Shown here: piece by piece, positions 8,081 through 17,286 of the stretch
Layout: each line of letters begins with the position of its first letter
Numbering within the stretch: the stretch's first letter is position 1
From: Gryganskiella cystojenkinii
Taxonomy: Eukaryota > Mortierellomycota > Mortierellomycetes > Mortierellales > Mortierellaceae
NCBI GenBank assembly: GCA_015852425.1
Contig: JAAAIG010000271.1
Location: 20,357-40,302, forward strand
Direction: 5' to 3'
DNA length: 19,946 nucleotides
The notes under the pieces: model-generated
What the model was told of the DNA's origin: nothing
The model's database searches: none
What the model saw: only the letters and a program-made list of their open reading frames with translations
Translations under genes and position numbers: made by a program

Positions 8081-8925
8081 ATGAAGATTCCTGCATTCTC
8101 CACCGCCATGACCGGTCTCGTCGCCGTTGCTACTGTTCTTCTTCAGGCTTCTCCCGTCGAGGGTGCCGCCAAGCCTTGGTCCGAGTCCTTGACCAGCACC
8201 CAGAACTTTGTCATTGCTGATGGTTGGGGCCCCGCAAGCTGGGGTAAGAGACAGAGACAATTAGCAACCGTGTAGAGCAATACCCTGTTCAATTGCTTAA
8301 CGACACCGATGCTGACAACGATCACGCTTTCTCACCCCAATTATTCTTTTTTCCAGGCAGCTCCTATGCCAAGAGTCAAGTCCACGCTTCCACTGCCGGC
8401 ATAAAGCTCACGATCGGCAAGGACTCGAAGACCAAGCCCTTTTCTGGTGCCGAGATGATCTACAGTCCTCAAAAACTCGGCTATGGCAAATATTCTGTCG
8501 AGATGATTGGTACCGGGATCATCGGTCATGTCACAGGTTTTTACCTAATCTCGACCGAAGATGGATCCGAGATTGATATCGAGCTCACAGGGTTGAACCC
8601 AAAGCGGGCCTCGATGAATGTCTGGCATAACCAAAAGCAGAATCCCGTCCCGATCGATCTGGCTTTTGATGTTTCAAAAGCATGGCATGTTTACGAGATC
8701 AATTTCCAACAGGATTCGATTACGTGGTCGATCGATAACAAGATTGTGCTGAAGCGGTCGGATGTGAGGGTGAACTCGCCCAGTGATGCAAACTATCGTG
8801 TTGCGATCAACTCTTGGGTCAATGTCAACAAAGAGACTGGATCCGGTTGGGCCGGCGTGTTCAAGTACCCAACCAGCACTGTTCCTACCTCTCAGTTCAG
8901 GAACATGACGTTCACTCCCAACTAA
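8081..8925 (+). CDS. GH16 glycoside hydrolase, secreted and unanchored (copy 2)
   Basis: Exons 8081-8243 and 8357-8925 give 243 residues. The phase-1 intron (GTAAGA..TTCCAG, 113 bp) sits at the same Trp-Gly codon pair as in copies 1 and 3. The signal peptide (MKIPAFSTAMTGLVAVATVL...) fixes the start; an in-frame ATG at 7799 would add 94 leader-like residues and is not favoured. The catalytic motif is E126-I-D128-I-E130, followed by WHVYEINF and AINSWVNV as in the paralogs. The protein ends FRNMTFTPN, right at the end of the GH16 domain, with neither linker nor anchor signal, so it should be a soluble extracellular enzyme. It also lacks the Cys found in the others just before the Glu of SCGE (here SGAE). 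Likely a beta-glucan-active wall or scavenging enzyme; substrate unknown. Confidence 0.92.
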
Positions 8926-8996
8926 AAGAACCCTGCACTTTTTTTGTTCTCATTCTTTTCACTCGCCATATACAATGTACAACAACAGCACCATAT

Positions 8997-9002
8997 AATA
9001 AA
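8997..9002 (+). terminator. AATAAA polyadenylation signal
   Basis: Canonical hexamer 71 bases after the stop of GH16 copy 2, within AT-rich sequence. Confidence 0.6.
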
Positions 9003-9153
9003 TATCATATCTCATAAAACAATGCTTTTGGAGCCTCAACTGCAATATTGACTGTTGGGGGGACCTCTCAAAGTCGCAGCCGAGAGCTCCGGTGGAGGGC
9101 AAAAACCTTGGTGGCAGCTGCAGACACGTGGGCATTTTGTTTGGTACTTCTGA

Positions 9154-9538
9154 TTACTTGCTATCTACCGCGTTAATTACGGCGATCACGACGCTTTACT
9201 CACCAAACAAGATCTTGAAGGCGACGAACTGTCATTGCGGCAGATCTTATTCACGAGATTCAATCACGGCGGAGCAGGCGAACCAGCACGACCGGAGCAC
9301 GTTCTCTCGCAACCAGAGAGTCCATGGGTATGGATATGATACAAGAAAATATAGCTTTTGATTCGAGGATGTATGACGCGTTTAAAAGGAACAACACCAA
9401 GGTCTCATACGATCAGTTGTCAGAAGCTGGCGATATGTCCACTAGCAACGGAACATCATCAACCTTGGACAGCCAAGGAGCGGAGAGTGTTATCGACAGC
9501 GACGATGAGCAGAAATTACATGGAAATCGATGTTTGAT
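9154..9538 (+). pseudogene. Unidentified gene remnant split over two frames
   Basis: The frame open from 9154 to the TGA at 9337-9339 has no ATG but reads like protein: AIYRVNYGDHDALLTKQD, then GDELSLRQILFTRFNHGG. Just before its stop another frame opens at ATG 9324 and reads MDMIQENIAFDSRMYDAF, then a Ser/Asp/Glu-rich part (TLDSQGAESVIDSDDEQK). The overlap at the switch suggests a single frameshift within one former coding region. No splice sites of sensible spacing join the two parts. The family is not recognised; the acidic Ser-rich end looks like a disordered tail. Confidence 0.35.
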
Positions 9539-10108
9539 GGGTGTGTTGGTTGTCCACTCGCGAAGTTGGAGCGGAATGGGATCGATTTTTTTTGAATGCG
9601 CACAATGCCGATTGACCGTTGACACGTTTTGGTCCGTGCATATCTGCTGTCCCCAACGGTTTTTTCTTTCTTTATAAATTTGACTGGTAGGGTAGGTGCA
9701 GACTGTCACGCATGAGCGAGTTTGAAATGTATGCGGCTCGAGATGGGGCGAGGATCGGCCGAAAAAAAATAAACCAAGAGTTTCGCCTTCTCCTTTCCTG
9801 CTCCCCGTGTACCATCTTCTCCTCGCTTTTTTTGTTCGACACGGCAGAAAAAAAAAAAAAAGAAAGAAAAAGACAAAGAAAAAGAAAAGGGAGTCTCCTC
9901 TTTCCTTCTCCTTCTTCAACAGCTCGACCTCTCTCCCCTTCTTTCTCTGTACTGGCACTACTATCTCCAGACACCGTTTCTCTTTTTATCCTTCCGCACT
10001 TCTTAAACACCACCATCCACAGGTTTAATTCTGTCGATTACACTTTTTATCTACGACCACTCTCCTTCTTTACTTTCATTCACACCAACAAGAAAAAAAA
10101 ATATATAT
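9539..10108. other. Promoter region of GH16 copy 3
   Basis: Contains TATAAA at 9673-9678, a near-perfect purine run at 9846-9893 switching directly into a pyrimidine run to about 9917, then a long C/T-rich leader ending in A-rich DNA and (AT)5 that merges with the start codon. Long open frames on both strands here are low-complexity Lys/Arg- or Phe/Leu-rich readings of these tracts, not genes. Confidence 0.5.
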
Positions 10109-11393
10109 ATGAGGAAACAGATCATATCGACTCGATTGGTGACCTTCTTCGTCACCACCGCGTTACTCTTGCTCGGTACAACCACAATTGTCGACGCGAG
10201 AAAGGGATTCCACGACAGGTTAACCAGCCTCGACCAATTCGTCGTCGCGCATAACTGGGGACCGGAAAGATGGGGTAACGAACGATAAGCAACCAGTATT
10301 GGTCTCCAGTTTATTCCTTATAGGTTTGCACGTTGAATCTCACCTCACTACTTTCTTTTCTTTTTCTACAATGTAAAACACATCAGGCAGCGCATACAAC
10401 AAGTCCCAAGTCCATGCCTCCCCCGAAGGAACCAAAATCACGATCGGCAAGGACTCACTCCTGAAACCTTACTCTTGCGGTGAGATCATCTACAAGGAAG
10501 AGAACCTCGGCTACGGCTACTATTCCGTCGACATCCTCGCCTCCGATGTCATTGGTCAAGTCACTGGATTCTTTCTCATCGCCAACAAGGACCCAGCCCA
10601 ATCCGAGATCGATATCGAACTCACAGGTCTCAACAGCGAGCTTGCCTGGATGAACGTCTGGCATAACCATGATTCGAAACCAACGCCCATCTCTGTAGAC
10701 TTTGACGCTGCAAAAGGATGGCACAACTACATGATGGAATGGCGCAAGGACTATATTGTCTGGTACATTGACGGACAAGTGGTCTTGAACCGGACCGACG
10801 TGGTCACGACCCCTCCGGACAAGGCCAATTACCGGTTGGCGATCAATTCTTGGACCCAGGTTCAACCTGAGACAAAACTGGCCTGGGCTGGCAAGTTCGA
10901 GTACCCAACCGATGGCACGATCCCTACAGCTCAGTTCAGAAACTTGAAGGTTCGACCGGCATCTGCGAGTCAGTTCTCGCCTCCCAAGTCGAAGACTCAG
11001 GGGGTTGGTTCCAAAAATAATGGTGAACTGGTCAGCAATAGCCTGGATATGAGCAAGATTGCGTTTGATGATGATGGTGAGGATGTCGATGACGGATCCG
11101 GTGCCCACCCTCCCGTCTCTGCACCTGTGGCTGTTCCAGCTCCAGCGAGGTTACCTACTCCTCCCCTCCCAGCCTCAAAGGCTCCCAAAAAGCCAGCTCA
11201 ATCAGTCCCAGAATCGAGCCGTGGCGGTCGAGACAAGCCCAACAAAAAACAAGGGCCAGCAGAAGCAAAACATCGGAAAGATAGACCCTCGGGACCGAAG
11301 CGGTTGCAATTCGGGCCTGTGGACCTGGACCTGTCAGATGTTCTTCAGGTCGAGGCCATCGTGGGCGAGGGTATCGCTCAACAGTGGTTCTAA
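10109..11393 (+). CDS. GH16 glycoside hydrolase with Pro/Lys-rich tail (copy 3)
   Basis: Exons 10109-10274 and 10387-11393 give 390 residues. The phase-1 intron (GTAACG..ATCAG, 112 bp) lies at the same Trp-Gly site as in its paralogs. A 31-residue signal peptide (LVTFFVTTALLLLGTTT core) fixes the start, whose ATG overlaps an AT repeat. The GH16 motif is E129-I-D131-I-E133; WHNYMMEW and AINSWTQVQPE follow. The domain is closer to copy 1 than to copy 2 (shared SCGE, ATTPP/VTTPP, TQVQPE). The tail keeps copy 1's acidic element (FDDDGEDVDDGSG) but then becomes Pro/Ala-rich (APVAVPAPARLPTPPLPA) and Lys/Arg-rich (KPNKKQGPAEAKHRKDR), ending LDLSDVLQVEAIV...QQWF with no hydrophobic anchor. It is therefore probably secreted and held in the wall by charge, or free. 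Substrate not determined. Confidence 0.9.
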
Positions 11394-11425
11394 AAAAGAC
11401 AAATATCAGATACCATTATGAAAGC

Positions 11426-11431
11426 AATAAA
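11426..11431 (+). terminator. AATAAA polyadenylation signal
   Basis: Canonical hexamer 32 bases after the stop of GH16 copy 3. Confidence 0.65.
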
Positions 11432-11487
11432 GTAAATACATATAGCAGGCTAGTATGCTATTAGTCTACTCATTATGCGAGTGTGAT

Positions 11488-11505
11488 GCCACTAAAAAAA
11501 AAGTG
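11488..11505 (-). repeat. Hairpin motif, right copy (inverted)
   Basis: Reads GCCACT, nine A, GTG on the plus strand, the reverse complement of the motif at 7371-7389. Both lie in intergenic DNA about 4.1 kb apart, with GH16 copies 2 and 3 between them. Confidence 0.6.
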
Positions 11506-11655
11506 TCACGTTTCCGCAACAGGGCCAACTGTTCAAGAAACTCTTTTTCTCATTCCGAGTTTCTGAACGTTTGCTGCTACATGTCACTTCTTCGATGTGC
11601 TTGTAACCATTCATAGTATATATCCTCGGCACCTGAACAAGATGACCTGTAGGGG

Positions 11656-11674
11656 TTTTTTTTTTTTTTTTTTT
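11656..11674 (+). repeat. T(19) homopolymer
   Basis: Longest single-base run in the window, in the convergent 3' intergenic region. It may reflect an old poly(A)-tailed insertion on the minus strand or simple slippage. Confidence 0.9.
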
Positions 11675-12079
11675 GTTTTTTATTGTTTTAATGCGCAGGG
11701 ATAAAACATGAAGGGTTAACTGTCAAAAGCAAAAACGAACGATTGTCATGGAAAGAGGTGGCTGGATGAGATGGAAGGGATAGTAAGCGCGAAAAACGCA
11801 AGAGCTACTGGAACAAAAAGAAGAAAAAAATACGACGAGAGAATACAAACAATGGCCGGTTCGATAAAAGTAAAAGAGACAGGAGTAAAGCAGTAAAATC
11901 TACAACGATGTCAATAGTAGAGTGGCAAACAAGAAATGAGAAAGGACGAAAAGAAAGTAAAGAAAGCAAAGAGCCAATGGAGGGGGGATATATGAGGTAT
12001 GTACAAGGCGCCATCCAGAAACAAAACGAACACCACAAGATAGGAGGAGGCCTTTCCATTTAAAGGCAATTTAGCGTGG

Positions 12080-14129
12080 TTATTGTCTGATGTGGAAGCC
12101 AAGACCGGTGCGTTGCTGTCTCAAGGAGTGCATCTGACGTTGTTGTTGCTGACGCTGATGTTGTCGTGGGCTATTCTGACCCAGAAAAGGGGATCCGTTC
12201 CCTTCTGATCCTGATCCTCCCTGGTCGTTTCCATTTCCACCACGGGTTTGTTGATGGAGGTGATTGCTTCCGTTGTTATTGCCATTCGAAGAGTTGCCTC
12301 CAAAGTTTGGAAGGGGGCTATTCGACGTCGAGTTTGAGAAACTAGGAACACTGGGTTGAATGCCAATGACCCATCCTAGCTTGTTCTTGAACTCCTCAAT
12401 CGCCCGTGAGAAGCTTCCCTGGGTTGTAATGTTGTGTTGCTCAAGGCTATTCCAAAAAAAAGTTGTTAGTAAGAACAATTCAAATACATAAATGTACACA
12501 TTCCCACAGTAACAGTAAAACTGCCATGCACAATGCTTACTTTTTAGCCCACTCTTGAACGGTTATTTGACCAAAGATCTTGCCCTCGTCAAGTTTGCTA
12601 GCTGCCTCCTGAATAGCTTTGATCCAAAAATCCTGCATGGTCTTGTACGTGTCCAGCTTGATCTGATTGTTGGCAGGTGTATCCCAGGTCGGCAATCGAT
12701 GACAGCACTCTGTGGCGATATGAAGGAATGAAAATGAGGTCGTCGGAAACTCTGGAGGTGATGTGAAATGGTTCGAGTACTCGATCAACGTGTCCTATTA
12801 TGCGAATGGGAAAAAAATACAAGGCGTTAAAGATGTGCGAGTCTTTTAGAAAATACGCATATAAGCGGAGCAATTCTACGAGGATGCACTTACCACAAGT
12901 TCATCCAAGGCAGGCTTGACTCTGTTGAAGGAATAGTCGTCTCGTCCGGGACCCCATTTCGTGTAAGGATAAGCCGCCAAGAGTTTTGCCTCGAGCGAAG
13001 TCACAACAGTCTGAACAGAGGCCACGGTAGGACGAGGGACCAGGCGGGTGATATCCTCGAGGAGTGAAGGGTGGCTTTCAACAAGAGTGCTGACGAGGTC
13101 GACGAGCTGTGTGTTGGAGAGGGTGGCTATGTTGATAAAAAAAAAGAGAAAAGTGGCGTCAGTCTTCAAATTCAATTGGCAGTCAAAAAGGAAAACAGGG
13201 TAATGAGAGCTTTCATAATTGAGCATTGCGTATGCCGATAAACGACGCAATCCCGCTTATGGGAGCAAAAACACCCTTTTTTTTCTGCCGCGCAGAAACA
13301 CATACGCAAAGACTTTTGAACACAAGTAAAACTCTCTTTTGGCCTGAATGAGGACATTTTTTAAATGAGATTAGCCATGGGGCTGAGTGGTCATTGTGAA
13401 ATGAATAAAACACTTACCAATCATTTTGGCGACTGTCTTTGTCTTTTCCGCAAGGGTCCTGACGCGTTTGACCTTGGCCTGCTCATTATTGCTGTCACTG
13501 TCATTGGCCGAGGGTGAGGGCGGGCCAGACGAGGGCATGGGGCTATCAATGTCCAGACTCGGCTTGCGTTTCAACGTTGCTATTGATTCAGACATTTATA
13601 GATGTGGAGGGGATTGTTAGAACAAGAGAACAAAGAAAAGTGAATGGAAAGAAGAAAGAAAAGAGTGCTGAGCCAACAGGGTAATGAGAAAGGAGAGAGA
13701 GAGAGAGAGGGAGAAAGAGGAAGAGAGTTTGTCGTTGACATGCAACAAGAAGGAAACCAAAAAGGGGGAGAGGGGTTCGTTCGTTCTCTGCTTCTCTGCA
13801 CCTCTGCTTAATATTTTTGTCCGTCCTTTGTTTTCTGTGCAGACAGGTCCATCAAAAAGAGACTTGTGGTAGGCGGGGTAGGACCAGTTGAAACCTTTTC
13901 ATTCCCCCATGTGCGACCATGGAAGGAAACAAAAAAAAAATATTAAAAAAAAAAACTTACAGCGAGGAGTGTTGTTGTTGTTGTTATCCATGTTGTTATT
14001 GTTATTGACGGGAGGACGTTGGAAGGGCAGACGGGGTTGGGCAAGGTTCCCGCTGTTGAATTGATGAGGATGCTGAAAGGCCGAGGAGGGCGAGTGAGGA
14101 ATGGCAAAGCATGGACTGTTTGAACCCAT
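12080..14129 (-). CDS. cut8: Cut8/Sts1-family nuclear proteasome tethering factor
   Basis: Five exons on the minus strand (13961-14129, 13418-13579, 12894-13126, 12541-12794, 12080-12446) encode 394 residues; introns of 381, 291, 99 and 94 bp all fit GT..AG. Cut8 (fission yeast) and Sts1 (budding yeast) hold the 26S proteasome at or in the nucleus for timed degradation of mitotic proteins. The N-terminus is disordered, with PHSPSSAFQHPHQF, an Asn run, TPRSTLKRKPSLD and KVKRVR (probable nuclear-import signals), as in this family. The conserved helical core spans about residues 111-305: TQLVDLVSTLVESHPSLLEDI, the P-RPTVASVQ signature, YPYTKWG, DDYSFNRVKPALDEL, ECCHRLPTWD and FWIKAIQEAASKLDEGKIFG. 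The last 90 residues are Gln/Asn/Gly-rich. A second in-frame ATG at 13593-13595 could give a shorter isoform. Confidence 0.88.
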
Positions 14130-14192
14130 TGAGCGATATTGAGGAAAGAAAAGGGTGGTATCGAGAGGGGGACTGGAGGGTGCCTTTTAATG

Positions 14193-14199
14193 CTTTATA
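14193..14199 (-). promoter_or_regulatory. Possible TATA box of the Cut8-like gene
   Basis: TATAAAG on the minus strand, about 64 bases upstream of the start codon at 14129. Position and orientation fit, but no transcription start can be verified. Confidence 0.4.
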
Positions 14200-14704
14200 A
14201 AAAGCGAGTGAGTGAATGAATGAGTAAACGGAGGATGAGAGTGAGGTCTGAATGCGGATGACGAAGGACAGATAACAAAAGAAAGAAAGAGGGAAGCAAA
14301 GTAATGGTTGAATAATGAGAAATGCAAAAAATAAAGTGGTCTTGTTCCTTCCTCTCTTTGACAAATGAGAAATTGAAATGTACGCCCCGTAAGATATTGC
14401 ATTAACATTTGCGATCAAACCTCCTCCCGGTGACATGTCGAAAAGGATCAAAAAGGAGACTCCCGCAATAGCTGATCCGTCAACTTCACTTGTCGTTTGA
14501 CTTCTCGGTCGTTTGTCAAATAAATAACCCCTCCCTATCTGCGTTTATTTGATTTCCGTCTTCCCTATTCGTTTATTGACATCTCTTTCCAGCCCGGGGG
14601 GTGTTCAAGCCCTTAATCTCAAGATAGGTTCGCCTTGTTGATGCAATTGTGTTTAGAGGGTACTCAAAGGTACACTTTCTCTCCTTGTATTTCTTTCTGG
14701 ATAG
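14200..14704. other. Intergenic region, Cut8-like promoter and Crinkler 3' end
   Basis: No gene is seen. Minus-strand AATAAA words at 14572-14577 and 14544-14549 lie 128-160 bases past the Crinkler stop and could end its transcript. The remainder is the upstream region of the Cut8-like gene, purine-rich on the plus strand. Confidence 0.5.
14572..14577 (-). terminator. AATAAA polyadenylation signal (minus strand)
   Basis: TTTATT on the plus strand, about 130 bases beyond the Crinkler stop codon. A second one lies at 14544-14549. Confidence 0.45.
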
Positions 14705-17286
14705 TTACTTGAATGGGTAGAAGTTCAACTTGATTTTCTTCCCAGGATGGGCGTCCTCATATTTTTTGATCCCAATCTTGGCACGAGGGATTTTCTCGTA
14801 GAAGTCGTCTAGAGATGTGAAGGGCCTTTTTTGCACAACTAACGCCGCATTAAAATCGCCAATCCCGGGAATATATTCCTTCATCCTGGCTTGCTCCGAG
14901 AAATTGGGGTTGATCTGAGTCAAGGCAAAGTTGGCATACGAAGCGAAAACTGGGCCGAAGTATCCTTTGAAGTTGTCCATTGAAATAACAAGTTTATCGT
15001 CTTGCCTGACCTCGCTTACGAACGGCTGGGCTGTGAAAATAATTGTTATATGTTGGTATGACGCCAAAGTTTTGCGAAGCGTTGGATTGAGTTTCGCAGA
15101 ATTGGAGCCATCAAGGTTCTTTTGGTGTTCATCTGAGAGATGATCCGGTGTGAATTCGGCCGAGTTGTATTCGAATTTATCTTGGTGGATATTGATAATC
15201 TTGTCGCCTTGAGTAGTTTCCCTCACAACGAAGGCATCCCCGCAAGCAGCAGATTTGCCATTCACAGTCGCATTCTTGCCAAACTTACCGTACTCAATAG
15301 CTTCAGCGGTGGTTCTATCGTTCAAAGTTCGAGATGGGAACTGTTCTTTCGCTTGGCGGACAGAAAGCCTTTCCAGTTTCACTTCAAGATTCAATGTGTT
15401 TGGAGTACCAAAGGCGCTGGGATACAACTCCGAGAGATTTGCCGTTTGGTGTCCAAGGTCTATCAGCAGGTTGTTGCGGAATACCTGGAAATATGCCACG
15501 AACATCTCCCAGTCCTGCAAGTGCATTTCACTTTGCACCCGTAGTCGCTCCTGTATTCCGAAATCAACAACATGTAATATGTCATTGTACAGGCAGACGA
15601 AGAAAAGAGGCATTTTGATGGTAAATCGATTGCCAGGAGAGTTGCAGGCCTCGAGGATAATATGTGCATCCTGCTCCAGACGTGCGATAGTAGAGTCTTT
15701 GTCGTCTGGGTCCATCAATGTTCCTCGCTCGACAGGACGTCCGACGATACTGGTATGTAGAAGCGTTAAGGCCAATTTCTTCTTTGCTTCAACAGCGCCG
15801 TAGATCTTGTAACGCGTTTCGAGACCATCCTTGACGCGTGTAAAGATGGTGTCAAAGTTCTGGTGGTTGATGTTACGAAAGAATCCATCTCCACCACCTC
15901 CGAATAGGAAGCACTGTCCAAAGAGAAGCTCAAGGGCTCGGGGCAGTCCTCCAGTGTCCTCCAAGAGCTCAAGGAAATGCCGACAGAGCTTCCATTTATA
16001 TATGCCACAGTCATATTTCTCAGCGCCGTACTTCTCTGCATAATATCCTGTAATTTCGAACATTGAGTGGGACGATAGTAATGGAGTACTGACAAATCCG
16101 AATGAAATCCGTGATGGCTCTTGGGCTGCGATAATAGCTTGGTCAATTGTGAACAGACTGATACAGTCCTCGATCAGAGTCCGAAAACGTTCAAACGTCA
16201 TTTCGTATTTTCCCTCAATGAAAAAGCAATAGGCGATCCGATGGCCAATGATGATGCTTGGACTGTCAAGATCATTATCCGTTATATTGAGTCGGATCCC
16301 GTTTCCGAAGTCCATTTTGAGATATTCAAGATGCAGGTTGCTTTTCGCCCATTCAGGAGGGACCCAACTGCCTTCAAGGTGATTGAACAGTTCCTTACCA
16401 AAGCGGGTTTTCCCTATAATACATGGTTTGGGGTGAGTAAGTAACCTAGAATTTATCACCTTAGCTCTGTATGACAATGTCAAATATCATACCTATGCCA
16501 GGGGCTCCACCACTGACGATCATGTGAAAGTTTGACTTTGAGTCGTTTCCTTCGTGACGAAACTTCACATTCGCTGTAATCAAAGCAACAGCGTGCATAA
16601 GATCGCGATCCTTCAGGGGCATAATGTCGCCTGGAACAGTAGCAGGCGCATCAGAGAAACGCGAGACAATCTCTTTGATGATAGCGCAAACTACATTTTA
16701 AGAAAATCGATTAGAAAATAGCTAGAAATAGAAAGGATTATCCCAAAATCAAAATGAAGATAAAGCGTAGTTGAACTCACCAGAGTATTTCGGCAAGAGA
16801 GAATCAAGAACTCGCGCAGGAGCAACTAGGAGCAGGAATAGCAGAGCAAAAAATAGATGAACAAAAATGGAGTCGATTTCCGGTGTAGTCAAATAGCCAT
16901 TTGTCTTAAGAGACAGGCTTATGTGCAAGGCGTAGCCTGTATAAGAGAAAAGGCGATGAATTACCTCGCGGTGGTCGCCAGACGAAGACGCGGATGTTGT
17001 CTTCGTCTTTCTCAGTGCCAAAGACACTGAAGAGCTTCTCATTGGCCTTGAGTTTTGAGTTGTCGTCCTTAGGTAGACTGCTGACGTCTCTGCTGTTAAA
17101 AGGAATTAAGACATTCCAGAGCTTGAGCTCGCTGGAGGCGATATCTTCAAAGCGAGGCGCCTTCTTGAGCTTGATTGCAACTTTGAGATCATCGACCGTG
17201 TCGTTTTCGTTTGCGTGCATCTTGACAGAGAATGGCGTATCCTCTCCATCAACAAGACAGAACAGTCTGAAGATCTTGCCGGTCAT
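14705..17286 (-). CDS. Crinkler (CRN)-type protein: header, P-loop NTPase, PD-(D/E)XK nuclease, HhH
   Basis: Four exons (16965-17286, 16781-16825, 16493-16690, 14705-16413), joined by phase-1 introns of 139, 90 and 79 bp, encode 757 residues. Residues 1-107 form the ubiquitin-like Crinkler header (starts MTGKIFRLFCLVDGED; LKLWNV at 54-59 stands where oomycetes have LFLAK; it closes with IRVFVWRPP like HVLVxxP). Walker A is GAPGIGKT at 184-191; GGLPRAL at 343-349 resembles the GLPL element of STAND-type NTPases. A nuclease-like core follows: GDAF (D581) and IHQDK (Q599, K601), a D..QxK form of the restriction-endonuclease-like site. IPGIGDFNAALVVQKRPF (703-720) looks like a helix-hairpin-helix DNA-binding motif. 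This NTPase-plus-REase build is known for CRN proteins thought to act on DNA, in host nuclei or in inter-organism conflict. There is no classical signal peptide, as is usual for non-oomycete CRNs. No break is visible. Confidence 0.88.

Larger units (their letters stand above)
11394..12079. other. Convergent 3' region between GH16 copy 3 and the Cut8-like gene
   Basis: No gene is seen. It holds the AATAAA of GH16 copy 3, the right copy of the hairpin motif, a 19-base T run at 11656-11674, and a minus-strand AATAAA (TTTATT at 11679-11684) that could end the Cut8-like transcript. The rest is purine-rich. Confidence 0.55.

Noticed and set aside
9413..10016. Long minus-strand frames rich in Phe/Leu and Glu/Lys
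   Set aside because: They read through the purine and pyrimidine tracts of the promoter and have no protein-like pattern.
9712..10254. 180-codon plus-strand frame upstream of and overlapping GH16 copy 3
   Set aside because: It is a low-complexity reading of the leader, out of frame with the signal peptide that starts at 10109.
10455..11108. 217-codon open frame on the minus strand
   Set aside because: It lies exactly antisense to the GH16 copy 3 catalytic domain, and similar antisense frames occur opposite copy 1. It is a by-product of codon usage.
11656..11690. T run as the tail of a retroposed element
   Set aside because: No target-site duplication or element body could be recognised next to it.
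14931..16146. Several 70-180-codon frames in other frames across the Crinkler gene
   Set aside because: They are shadows of the 570-codon last exon, which has the domain motifs.
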